Assembly: GCF_040954645.1 (NCBI RefSeq)
Contig: NC_092808.1
Coordinates: 12,019,883 to 12,083,882, forward strand
Direction: 5' to 3'
DNA from: Diabrotica undecimpunctata
Lineage: Eukaryota > Arthropoda > Insecta > Coleoptera > Chrysomelidae
DNA: 64,000 nt
In this document: piece after piece, positions 31,850-41,539 of the stretch
How positions within the stretch are numbered: the stretch's first letter is position 1
Layout: each line of letters starts with the position of its first letter
Notes under the pieces: model-generated
What the model was told of the DNA's origin: nothing
Seen by the model: the letters and a program-made list of their open reading frames with translations, nothing else
Databases searched by the model: none
Position numbers and translations under genes: made by a program

Positions 31850-33230
31850 GAAACTGGGCCCAGTATAACAAAAGAAGAAGCCATGCATGCAGTATAATTG
31901 ACAAAAGATAATAAAGCTACTGGTCCTGACGAGATAGCAGCAGAAATTATTAAATTAATCGCAAAGATCAAATCGATATTCTAAAAGACTTGTACAACAC
32001 CATATATTATGCGTCATTTCAAAAGAATGACTGAAGTCGACGTTCGTAACTTAAATCTTCTGTGGGAGGGTGCGACAAGGAGGCTCACTGTTATCATTGT
32101 TGTTCAGTATTCTTCTTGAAATTATCGCCAAAAAAGAAGAATCAATGGACAGGCTAGGACAGGACTTGAAACATGGATGATGGACAAATCCGAACAAGTC
32201 ATGCTTCAAGTGTCTGGAAAGAAAAGTCCTCAGGAAAATATTTGAAGGAAACCTATGGAATGTGGATTCTTCTTCTTTAGGTGCCGTCCTCTTAGCGAAG
32301 GTTGGTGATGACCTCTGCAAAGTGTTCCCTATTTTGGGCTTTCCTTATTAAACTTTGAAAGTCTAATCCTGTCCAATTTTTGATGTTGCGCAGCCAGGTC
32401 ATTTGTGGTCTACCCGGCCCGCGTCTGCCTTCTATTTTCCCTTCTATAATAAGCCGAAGGAAGGTATACCTGTCGTGTCTAAATATGTGTCCAAGATACG
32501 ACGTTTTACGCTTCTTGATAATTTCTGTGAGTTCACGTTCTCTATTCATACGCCTTAAAACTTCTTCATTTCTAACGCGGTCGGTACATGGAATTTTCAG
32601 CATACGACGAAATACCCACATCTCAAAGCTCTCTAAACGTCGTAACGAGCTGACTGTTAACGTCCAAGCTTCCACGCCGTGTAAAAGTACACTATATACA
32701 TAACACCATATGTGGAATGTGGATAAAAAGACCAAATATAGAACGAGAGAAGATGTGTGGAGAACCGAATATCAAAGGAATCATAAAATCACAAAAACTG
32801 AGATAGTTGGAATATATCCAAAGTATGCCAAATACCAGACTACCCAAAATAATGCTAACGGGAGGAATAGAAGTAAAAAAGAAAAAATGTAGGCCGAAAA
32901 CCACGTGGGACAAGGATGTTGAAAAACACGTAGAAGAACTTAAAATCTTATATTGAAAAATACAGCAGCCAATAGTATAGAATGGAAAAGAAGAGTACGT
33001 CAAGCTAAGCCTTCTAGGCCTGGAGAGCTAAATTTATTTAGTAGTTCAAGGAAAACCGGAGGGAAGAAGAAGTCGAGAGTCATCACCAACTCGATAAACT
33101 GATACAGTCGAGCAGTTTTCGTTAATGCACTACGTGGCACCCAAGATAGAGATAGATGGGAAAACAGCGTAAAAGGAATAATACGATCCCTGAAAGCAAC
33201 GCAGCATTCATAATCACTACTCATTTGTTA
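31850..33230 (+). pseudogene. Degenerate LINE (family gamma-like), split by a beta insertion
   Basis: Frame fragments include LTKDNKATGPDEIAAEIIKL near 31900 (RT finger motif), EQVMLQVFERKVLRKIFEG near 32190-32250, and after the insertion KTKYRTREDVWRTEYQRN, the usual VFERKVLRKI...R.N.E...L stretch, then WKRRVRQAKPSRP near 32985. The active-site region is deleted. The 3' limit near 33230 is approximate. Confidence 0.7.
32268..32712 (-). mobile_element. 5'-truncated beta LINE insertion
   Basis: Minus-strand copy with LLHGVEAWTLTVSSLRRLESF, RVRNEEVLRRMNRERELTE, YLGHIFRHDRYTFLRLIIEG and GRRGPGRPQMTWLRNIKN, followed by a TTCTTCTTTAG-type tail complement at 32268. It is framed by the 12-bp duplication TGGAATGTGGAT (32256-32267 and 32713-32724). 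The open frame 32292-32735 runs past the element into the host. Confidence 0.9.
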
Positions 33231-33239
33231 AGACGTATA

Positions 33240-34110
33240 TATTGGAAGGAAGGATCTTCAAATGATCATTTTATTTTTTAGTTCTGCCGTTAGGGTATAT
33301 ATTAGTCATTAAAATTAATAATAAAAGCTACGTCTATAAACACATTCGCCTAAAAATAACCACCAGATAATTATTTAATACTCCCTGTCCACATCAAACA
33401 AATTTCAAACTTTCAATGTGAAGTTGCCTAATAATCTAATAAAGAAGGTTAAACTACAAATAATTGAAGCGGAAATCCATAAAACCAAAGACATAACATT
33501 GTGTTCCAGAACTATCGATGTTTAGTACGTTGTAAAACCCATTGGGAAAAGTAAAACTCGCAAGGTAGTCTGCAGAGAAAACAATATTTTTACTAGAAAT
33601 TGGGAAAATTGGCACAGAGTTTATTTCAACTTGGGTATAAGTATTGTCAGTGGTGTACAAATAGAGTTTTAACGTCTTACATAAAAAAGGCAAGAAGTAT
33701 AGGCAAGAACATAATAATTTAAAAGCTTTACATTTGTATAATTAGAACAGTTGTATCTTCTAGCTTCGCCTGCAGACCATTAGGTGTATTGAGTAGCTCA
33801 GTGGGCTGTTGCCTGTCCTAGCTCGGTTAAAGGAGGAGGGTGGAAAAATGGGGTAGCTACTCATTTTTTGTAAAAACTACATTCGCTAAATGTTTCGATC
33901 AAAAGCACCGAAGTCAAAACGGAAATACTGTGGGATGAACGTAACGGGAAAAGATTATAAGAATGAGACATGGAAAATTCAACGTCTGAGAACCCAAGAA
34001 ATAGAAATATTTGAAGAACTCAAGAATAATAAGTTAGATCTATACGATGTGCATAGCCACGTCCCGTCAGCGCCCCGTGCACACTCACTCCCACCACAAG
34101 TTCCTCTTTC
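33240..34110. other. Stretch without a recognised gene
   Basis: Open frames at 33890-34180 and 33454-33693 have no similarity I recognise. TAGCTCAGTGG near 33795 resembles a pol III A box without a B box. Confidence 0.4.
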
Positions 34111-34114
34111 ATTG

Positions 34115-34395
34115 ATGCGCGCTTTTTCTTCTTCTTCTTCTAATGGCGCTATAACCCTTTGTGGGTCTTGGCCTGCTTAACAATATTCTTCCATTCTGCC
34201 CTGTCGGATACTTTTCTTCGCCACTGCCTGATGTTCATGGTTTTAAGACCCCTCTCTACCTCGTTTATCCATCTTTTACGGGGCCTTCCTCTTGTTCTGT
34301 TTCCTTGGGGTTTCCTTGGGTTGGTCCAAATATCTTCCTTGGTATTTTGCGCTCAAATATTCTCAGTTGATGCGGCAAAACCCTTTTGTTGCGGC
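34115..34395 (-). pseudogene. LINE 3' end with (GAA)n tail
   Basis: The minus strand reads RWIDEVERGLKTMNIRQWRRK, then SDRAEWKNIVKQAKTHKG, followed by CTTCTTCTTCTTC at 34125, the complement of the tail. Only the last 270 bp are kept. Confidence 0.75.
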
Positions 34396-36212
34396 TTATT
34401 ATGGCAATATCATCCGCAGATGCGCATATATGTGGTCAGAGGTATTTAATACAATTTCTGCTGAGGATAAATCATTAGCTTTTTTAAATACTATCCAAAA
34501 TTACTTTCGGTCCCATTTTCCACTACTTAAATGTAAACCTAAAAAATGTACACGTTCGAATTGGTTTACGCAGGAACTGTACAATTTAAGGGATCAGCCA
34601 AAACTCTTAGAAACGATCTGTCAGCAAAATAGTAATCTTAGGCCAGTCCTTCATTTGGCAAAGGCAGAATATTCAATTAAATTAAATGCAACTAAAAGTA
34701 GTCACTTCATGAGACAGTTAAACGAATCATAAAATAAAATGAAATGTATTTGGCATTTAGTAAACTTAACAGTCGGGAAACAAAATAACTCAAAAGCACC
34801 TAGTGATGATAACTGTAATTTAGCAGACAAATTTAACCACCATTTTGTTGAAATGGCTCCAAAGTTACTTGCCGCTTTGTATCCTACTAAAATAGGTGGG
34901 TTTACATCAGTATCAAAAAACCGTAATAGTTGTTCTATGTTTTTATATCCAACTAACCCACAGGAAATAACTAGAATAGTGAAAAGTTTTAAATCCAAAC
35001 ACAGTTGTGGTTTTGATCAGATTTCCCCCAAGTTATTAAAACAATGCATTCATGCTCTCGCAGATCCACTGACGGATATTTGTAATACCTCTTTTCAACA
35101 AGGAATATTTCCTAGTATGTTTAAACTATCTATTGTAATCCCTTTATTCAAAAGTGGTGATAAAGATGACCTTAACAACTATCGTCCCATAAGTCTCTTA
35201 TCTGTGTTTTCAAAGATAATTGAAACTTTGGTTTATACTAGAATGAACGCATTCCTAAAAAAGCATAGTGTCTTGCATAATTTTCAACATGGTTTTACAT
35301 CTTCTAAGTCTACAACTACAGCTCTTGCAAATTTGGTCAGCTTAGTGTTGGATGCTTTGGACATACGAGAGAAGGCATGTGGTTTATTTCTTGATTTGTC
35401 CAAGGCTTTTGACACTTTGGATCATAATTTGTTGCTAATAAAACTTGAGGGGATTGGTATTCGTGGTGTAGTTCTAAAATGGTTTACTTCCTACCTAGAG
35501 AATACAAGACAAAAAGTAAAGATAATATCTAATGAACTTGTAAACGAATCAAACACATTGGATAGCGCATGTTATGCATTGAGAATTCTTTCACGTCTCT
35601 TTCATACATCAATATTAAAAACAGTATACTTTGCCTATTTTTACCCAATAGCCAAATATGGCATTGAAGTCTGGGGTTGTACCTCTGAATTAGAGCAGAT
35701 ATTCGTACTTCAGAAAAGAGCTATTAGGATAATGTATAAAATGAAATTTAGAGATTGTTGTAGAGGCATCTTTTGAGAGAACAATATTCTTACAATTCCT
35801 GGTCTGTATATACTTTCGTGTATAATGTATTTACATAGCAAATTTTATGAATTTAATAAATTTCAGTTTAACCATGTTTATTCAACAAGATTCAGAGGCA
35901 ATCACTTTATGCTTCCACAACATCGTTCTGTTTTGTTGGAAGTTAGCACACATTATGCAGCCATAAGTTTCTTTAACAAATTACCAATACATATACGAAT
36001 GAATTTACATCAGCCAAACTTTCGGAGGTGTGTACATCAATACATTTGTGAGCTAGAGCCATATTCTAAAAATAACTTTTAAGTATGTTTTATCGTGTTT
36101 AATAATCTATATACTTTTAAGATGTATGTCTGTAACTTTGACTTGTCTCATACATGTCCTTTGTATAATGTCGCATGTGATCAATAAATTTGACTTGACT
36201 TGACGACTTGAT
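34395..36212 (+). pseudogene. CR1-like LINE, internally deleted
   Basis: The linker region 34395-34732 (AAYYGNIIRRCAYMWSEVF, SNWFTQELYNLRDQ) is followed by a frame change and 34739-35776 with the RT: SKHSCGFDQISPKLLKQC, IVIPLFKSGDKDDLNNYRPI, FQHGFTSSKSTTTAL, LFLDLSKAFDTLDHNLLLIKL and WFTSYLENTRQKV. Directly after NELVNESNT it jumps to SACYALRILSRLFHTSILK, so the YADD palm block is deleted. C-terminal IRIMYKMKFRDCCRG and, in 35825-36082, a tail with FFNKLPIHIR. The 3' end carries short TTGACT/TTGACTTG repeats (36190-36208), as usual for CR1-type LINEs. The neighbouring mariner element begins within 10 bp. Confidence 0.85.
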
Positions 36213-36531
36213 AATATAGTCGGTTCGCTATATTTACGCGGGTTTCGGATTAACAAAATTATGCTAATGACTCATTGATAACTAGTTGCAGTAAACGACT
36301 TCCCAGAAAATTAGGTAAAAACTGCATTAATGGTCATATTTTAAAATACATTAAAATAACATTAGGGTAGGTATAAATTTGTTACAATATTGCAGTTGAA
36401 TTAATTCTTTGCCAGTGTTGACATTGTATGTTTGGTGGAAATATTTAAAAATGCCTAGACGTGTGTTAGATGTAGATAGTCTAATTTGTAGTGTACATAA
36501 GTATTTTACGGATGAAAAAGAAAATGGCGGT

Positions 36532-36757
36532 TGTTTATTGTTGTAGTGGACTGTATTCATTGAAATTAATTAATAGTTTAAAATACTGCATTTATTTATG
36601 AATTTGCACAAAAATATGAAAACAATAACAAATAGTTCTATGCTTCTCAACGGCTGGTGATGGAATGACATTCTGTCATCTGTCGTCTGTACCGACTAGC
36701 TGGCTCGCTGGGCTGCAGTGGCGGACCGTTCAAATACAAAATGGGTTGTCGTCGACA
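36532..36757 (-). repeat. Pao 3' LTR
   Basis: Plus-strand reading TGTTTATTGTTG...GTCGTCGACA, 226 bp; downstream LTR with respect to the minus-strand gag-pol. Confidence 0.95.
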
Positions 36758-36787
36758 TACTCCCGGCCTTGAAAGATCCTGAATCTT

Positions 36788-37400
36788 TCAATTTAATGGA
36801 AGGAGAGGACATATTTTGGAGAATGACCTCGTGATGATACCTTCTTGAGTCTTTATTTTTGCAACTCTAGCGGTATTCTGCGATCCGTCATGTATGTGAG
36901 TTATTCTGCCTAGTTTCCACTTTGCTGGTGGCAGACAGTCATCTTTGATAAGGACTAAAGTTCCTTCTACTAATTCTCCCTTGGATATTTGCCACTTAGA
37001 ACGTCTCTGTAGCTCGACGACGTATTCGGAAGACCATCTCTTCCAGAAACTTTGGAAAATTTGTTGGATGCGTTGAAATCTATTGAGTCGTTGTGGAATC
37101 TCTTGGAGTAGATCTGGTTCTGGAGCTAGCGTTGGCATTCTACCGATGAGGAAATGAGCGGGACAGAGTGGTGTTAAATCATTAGGATCAGGACTAATAG
37201 GACACAAAGGTCTGGAGTTGAGTACTGCTTCTATTTGTGATAGTATTGTTGCAAACTCCTCAAATGTAAGATTTGTATTTTTAAGTGAACGTTTTAAGTG
37301 AAATTTACAAGATTTTACTCCGGATTCCCAGAGTCCCCCGAAATGTGGAGAATATGGCGAAATTAAATGCCATTCAATACCCTTTTTCGGGTAGAATGTC
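36788..37400 (-). pseudogene. Pao integrase C-terminal remnant
   Basis: From about 37400 downwards the minus strand reads EWHLISPYSPHFGGLWESGVK (the last integrase-core motif with its Glu) and NLTFEEFATILSQIEAVLNSRPL. It continues in 36788-37207 with PLCPAHFLIGRMPTLAPEPD, FQSFWKRWSSEYV and LVLIKDDCLPPAKWKLGRI, the usual Pao C-terminal domain (DUF5641-like). The zinc-binding domain and the first two core acids are missing between here and the end of the upstream frame at 37422. The element therefore could not integrate by itself. Confidence 0.88.
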
Positions 37401-37421
37401 TACCTTTGGATTTAAAAGGGG

Positions 37422-40400
37422 TCAAAATTCTTCCTTTAAAGACAACCATGACGGACCGTCCCACCATAGTGAAGAATTTAGTATTTGAGAAGGAGATAAT
37501 CCCCTTGATAGATGGTCTGCAGGATTATCTTGTGTGGGTACATACTTCCATGTATAGGACTTTGTTAAGACCTGAATTTCGGAGACTCTGTTAGCTACGA
37601 AGGTTTGAAGATTGTTAGGAGAAGTATTGATCCAAGCAAGGGTTATTGTGGAATCTGACCATAAATAACATTTATTGAGGTCTATATTAATGGATTCAAT
37701 TACCTTAGTTAAAAGACGTGAAAGTAATACAGCTGCGCAAAGCTCTAGGCGTGGAATGCTTAGAGTTTTGATAGGGGCAACCTTTGATTTAGCAAATAGA
37801 ATTTTAACCGAGATATTTCCCTTGTCATCAGTACTTCTTAAATAGATACAAGCACCGTAGGCTTGTTGTGATGCGTCCGAAAAACCGTGTATTTCTATAT
37901 CTTTAGCATTATTGCACACTGCATGACGTGGTATACTTAATTGTTTCAGATTGGCAAGATCATTTTTCAATCTATTCCAAGTATTTAGTGATGAACCGCT
38001 TAATTTTTCATCCCAATTCAGTTTTTCAGTCCATAGCCTTTGCATTAGAATCTTCGCAAGTATGATACAAGGACCTACTAAGCCTAGTGGATCGTATATT
38101 CTTGCAATTAAAGAAAGAACATCTCTTTTGGTACAAGTTTCCTTGTAATTGTTATATTGTACATTGTATAATAGTGAATCACGTTGGGATGACCAAATAA
38201 GTCCTAAAGTTTTTGTGACTCCATCTTTAGAGAGGTTTAGAATTCCAAAGGAATCATCTTGATTATTTACCCTTTCTAAAACTCTTGGGTCATTTGAAAT
38301 CCATTTTCTGAGTGGAAAACAACCTGTAAGTAAAATACGTGAGACTTCACGGCAAATGTTCGAAGCTTCAGTAATAGTATCCTCACCGGTTAACAAGTCA
38401 TCTACGTAGAAATCCTGACGTAATATCTTCGCGATTTCTGGTTGCGACAATTGGCATTCGTTAGCTAACTCGAAAAGGCATCGGATAGCAAGAAAACTAG
38501 CTGATGCTTGGCCATAAGTAACCGTATTTAAAGCAAAATGTTGTAATGGATCTGAAGGACCTTCCCTCCAGACTATTTTTTGAAGACTGCGTTGGCTGGG
38601 ATGAATTAACACCTGCCTGTACATTTTGGTTACGTCTGAGCTTATGATGAATTTGTGTTTTCTGAATCGGATGAGAATTGAGAATAGATCTTGTTGTATA
38701 CTGGGTCCGACGCATTGAATATTGTTTAATGATAACCCGTTGCTTGTTGGTGAAGATGCGTCAAACACGACACGAAGTTTTGTTGTAAGACTGTCCTCCT
38801 TTAGAACACCATGATGTGGCATGTAGTAGTCGACAGTAGAGTTTTCAGAGATATCTGCTAACGACATGTGGTTTAGCTCCTGATATTCGCGCATGAATTG
38901 TATATATTGTTCGCGAAGAGGATTGTTTTGTGCTAATCTTTTTTCTAGATGATGAAATCTTCTTTCAGCTTGTATCCTTGAATCACCCAACACATGCGGA
39001 TATTGTTTTAATGGCATCATAACTATGAATCTACCATTTGGATCACGTGTAGTAGTTTTTTGAAAATTGTCCTCGCACAATTGCTCTTCTTCAGATAGAT
39101 GAGGAATATTTGGCAATTCCTCTACTTCCCAAAATTGCTGAAGAAGTTTAGTTAGTTCCAGATTTGTGCTAAGATTGCAAGATATTGTATTGTGGGGAAC
39201 CGATCCCAGCGGGCCAGAAATTATCCACCCAAATATTGTTTCTGTTAAAATAGGACCTTGATCTAAAGATATGCGACCTTTACAAATCAAATGCCAAAAA
39301 ATATCTGCGCCGATAAGAATGTCAATAGATCCAGCATTGCCAAAATTAGGATCTGCTAACCGAATTGTATTAGGAATGTTTATAGCGCTTACATCAATGT
39401 TTGTATGAGGAAGAATATTTGTTATTTTTGGCAATACAAAACAGTTGATTATTTTTACAAATTTATTATTAGATGTGCAAATCTCTAACTGACATTGACC
39501 TGTAATAGTTGATAGTTTGTTGCCTATGCCCAAAAGATTTAAGCTGACATCTTGTGGTTTGATTCCTAGTTTGTTACACATGTTTGTTGTGATAAATGAA
39601 GATTGAGACCCGCAATCCAATAGTGCACGAGCCCTTTGCATTTTACCATTCATATCTTTAACACTTAAGATTGCTGTTGAGAGAAAAACATAGCCTGTAT
39701 CAGAACAAGAAAGCATGCTGTTACCACAAAATGTATTGTTACTTGTTACTGGATTTATTGGCTCACTTGTACTTTGTGATGGATTTGTATTAATACTGCT
39801 ATTGGATATATTCGAATTTCTATTGAACGTGCCCGAATTATTTTGGCTTATAATGATGCTCCTATCATTTGTATTATTGTGTAAAAGTGAGTTGTGACGT
39901 GCTTTGCACTTGCGACATGGCCCGAGTTTGCACTGTTTATTGGAGTGACCCGATCGCAAGCAGTTTGTACACAATGATTTTGATCTAATAAAATTCCACC
40001 TTTCGTTTATTGGATAATTTAAAAATGTTTCGCAAGTGTAAATGCTATGGTCGCCTTGACAAGAGACGCATGTATAGTTTGTTTTTGTTGCTAAGAATCC
40101 CCTAGTCGTCCTGTTCTCCTTACTTTTATTTTTTGTTTCAATGTTCATTTCAATTGCCTCTAGAAAATCTGCTCTTGATTTTAAAAATCCTGTTAGATCG
40201 GATAAAGTTGGTAGTTCCGTTTGAGTAGCAATATGCTTTTCCCATTCCCTAATAGTAGTTTCGTCTAGTTTTGATGTTATAATGAATATAAGTAAGGCAT
40301 CCCATTGTTCACACGGCTGATTTAATTGTTGAAGTGACTTTAAATGTTTTGAAAAATCATCTACTAATTTACGAAATTTTACAAAAGATTCTTTGTGAAT

Positions 40401-41078
40401 AGATTCCAATGAAAATAAAGCTTTAATATGATTGTGTATTAAGAGTTTTTTATTATTGTATCGATCACATACAGAGTCCCATGCCAAATTGTACCCGTTT
40501 GCGGAAAATTCGATAGGTTTTATGACTGCGGCGGCATTTCCTTGTAATGATGCCCGAAGATAATGATACTTCTGAATATTTGTAATACTATCATTTGTAT
40601 GAATGAGTGACTCAAAAGTGTCTCGAAATTCTAGCCAAAATTCGTATGTGCCGTCGAACTTTGGAATTTGTATTGTTGGCAGTTTTACACCTTGTAAACG
40701 ATAAGCCCCGTCAGAAATAGAAGTGTTATCGTTTGTATGCTCGCTTGTCACCGACTTTTTATCATCAATATCTGAAATGAATTTATTTAACAATGCTTTG
40801 GCATTAGCCGATAGTGAATAAAAATTGTTTTCAAGTTCTTCCCTTATCACAAAGTGTGGTTCGGGATCGTCTGCCAATTCTTCTATTTCTGATTGGATAA
40901 TTTTAATTTCTAAAAATGTATTTTCTAGTTTATTTATTCTGTCGCTTAGTTCGATTTTTTCAACATCATGTAATTCTAATTTGCATTTAATAGACTCTAG
41001 AAATTTGGAGAAAATTGTAAATGAAGCCTTATGACCAGCTCGTTTTCTAATTAATCTTTTTAAGTGTTCGTCCGACAT
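37422..41078 (-). CDS. Pao/BEL gag-pol polyprotein (1218 residues)
   Basis: An intact minus-strand frame from ATG at 41078. Gag: coiled N-terminus (HLKRLIRKRAGHKASFT), DUF1759-like region from about residue 135 (IPKFDGTYEFWLEFRDTF). Zinc knuckles at about 335-395 (CVSCQGDH, CTNCLRSGHSNKQC, CRKCKARHNSLLH). Aspartic protease near 485 (ALLDCGSQSSFI; DCGS in place of DTGS, usual for Pao). RT with LRVVFDASSPTSNG near 760 and active site FYVDDLLTG near 890. RNase H with GFSDASQQAYGACIY near 1063 and LWSDSTITLAWI. It stops after the pre-integrase RGLSPSQILNSSLWWDG, where the integrase is deleted. Would act in cytoplasmic particles for reverse transcription. Confidence 0.93.
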   Translation of the reverse strand: MSDEHLKRLIRKRAGHKASFTIFSKFLESIKCKLELHDVEKIELSDRINKLENTFLEIKIIQSEIEELADDPEPHFVIREELENNFYSLSANAKALLNKFISDIDDKKSVTSEHTNDNTSISDGAYRLQGVKLPTIQIPKFDGTYEFWLEFRDTFESLIHTNDSITNIQKYHYLRASLQGNAAAVIKPIEFSANGYNLAWDSVCDRYNNKKLLIHNHIKALFSLESIHKESFVKFRKLVDDFSKHLKSLQQLNQPCEQWDALLIFIITSKLDETTIREWEKHIATQTELPTLSDLTGFLKSRADFLEAIEMNIETKNKSKENRTTRGFLATKTNYTCVSCQGDHSIYTCETFLNYPINERWNFIRSKSLCTNCLRSGHSNKQCKLGPCRKCKARHNSLLHNNTNDRSIIISQNNSGTFNRNSNISNSSINTNPSQSTSEPINPVTSNNTFCGNSMLSCSDTGYVFLSTAILSVKDMNGKMQRARALLDCGSQSSFITTNMCNKLGIKPQDVSLNLLGIGNKLSTITGQCQLEICTSNNKFVKIINCFVLPKITNILPHTNIDVSAINIPNTIRLADPNFGNAGSIDILIGADIFWHLICKGRISLDQGPILTETIFGWIISGPLGSVPHNTISCNLSTNLELTKLLQQFWEVEELPNIPHLSEEEQLCEDNFQKTTTRDPNGRFIVMMPLKQYPHVLGDSRIQAERRFHHLEKRLAQNNPLREQYIQFMREYQELNHMSLADISENSTVDYYMPHHGVLKEDSLTTKLRVVFDASSPTSNGLSLNNIQCVGPSIQQDLFSILIRFRKHKFIISSDVTKMYRQVLIHPSQRSLQKIVWREGPSDPLQHFALNTVTYGQASASFLAIRCLFELANECQLSQPEIAKILRQDFYVDDLLTGEDTITEASNICREVSRILLTGCFPLRKWISNDPRVLERVNNQDDSFGILNLSKDGVTKTLGLIWSSQRDSLLYNVQYNNYKETCTKRDVLSLIARIYDPLGLVGPCIILAKILMQRLWTEKLNWDEKLSGSSLNTWNRLKNDLANLKQLSIPRHAVCNNAKDIEIHGFSDASQQAYGACIYLRSTDDKGNISVKILFAKSKVAPIKTLSIPRLELCAAVLLSRLLTKVIESINIDLNKCYLWSDSTITLAWINTSPNNLQTFVANRVSEIQVLTKSYTWKYVPTQDNPADHLSRGLSPSQILNSSLWWDGPSWLSLKEEF

Positions 41079-41294
41079 TGTTTATTAATCAAATAGATTC
41101 GAATTGAATTTAAATAGATATATAGATTGTAAATAGTTTTATGCAACTTACACAAACAAAATCAGTATAAATAGGTATAGGAATCAGATGGGAACTCACC
41201 GGTATTTTTGGCTGTATATTGTTCGGCAATCCCACGTGTTCTTTCACTTGACCGTTAACTGTGAATCACTTTTAGCACTGATTTTATCACAAAT

Positions 41295-41312
41295 ATCCGG
41301 CTCGAAGGACCA
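41295..41312 (-). promoter_or_regulatory. Primer binding site, tRNA-Tyr type
   Basis: One base from the 5' LTR, the minus strand reads TGGTCCTTCGAGCCGGAT, complementary to a 3' end TCCGGCTCGAAGGACCA. That fits the T-arm and acceptor end of animal tRNA-Tyr as I remember it. Confidence 0.75.
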
Positions 41313-41313
41313 A

Positions 41314-41539
41314 TGTTTATTGTTGTAGTGGACTGTATTCATTGAAATTAATTAATAGTCTAAAATACTGCATTTATTTATGAATTTGCACAAAAATATG
41401 AAAACAATAACAAATAGTTCTATGCTTCTCAACGGCTGGTGATGGAATGACATTCTGTCATCTGTCGTCTGTACCGACTAGCTGGCTCGCTGGGCTGCAG
41501 TGGCGGACCGTTCAAATACAAAATGGGTTGTCGTCGACA
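41314..41539 (-). repeat. Pao 5' LTR
   Basis: 226 bp, one visible difference (TAGTCTAAAAT versus TAGTTTAAAAT) from the other LTR. Confidence 0.95.

Larger units (their letters stand above)
36532..41539 (-). mobile_element. Pao/BEL LTR retrotransposon, integrase-deleted
   Basis: Two 226-bp LTRs (36532-36757 and 41314-41539) start TG and end CA and differ at one position I can see, which suggests a recent insertion. The target duplication is GCGGT (36527-36531 and 41540-41544). Primer binding site next to the 5' LTR (right side), purine-rich AAGGCCGGGAGTA before the 3' LTR (left side). The interior of 4556 bp encodes gag-pol on the minus strand. Confidence 0.95.

Noticed and set aside
33785..33860. 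A third tRNA-like head (TAGCTCAGTGGGCTG)
   Set aside because: A-box-like only; no B box at the right distance and no similarity to either SINE family.
35825..36082. A separate small gene downstream of the CR1-like LINE
   Set aside because: It is the continuation of the LINE C-terminal tail (FFNKLPIHIR) after a frameshift, ending just before the short-repeat 3' end.
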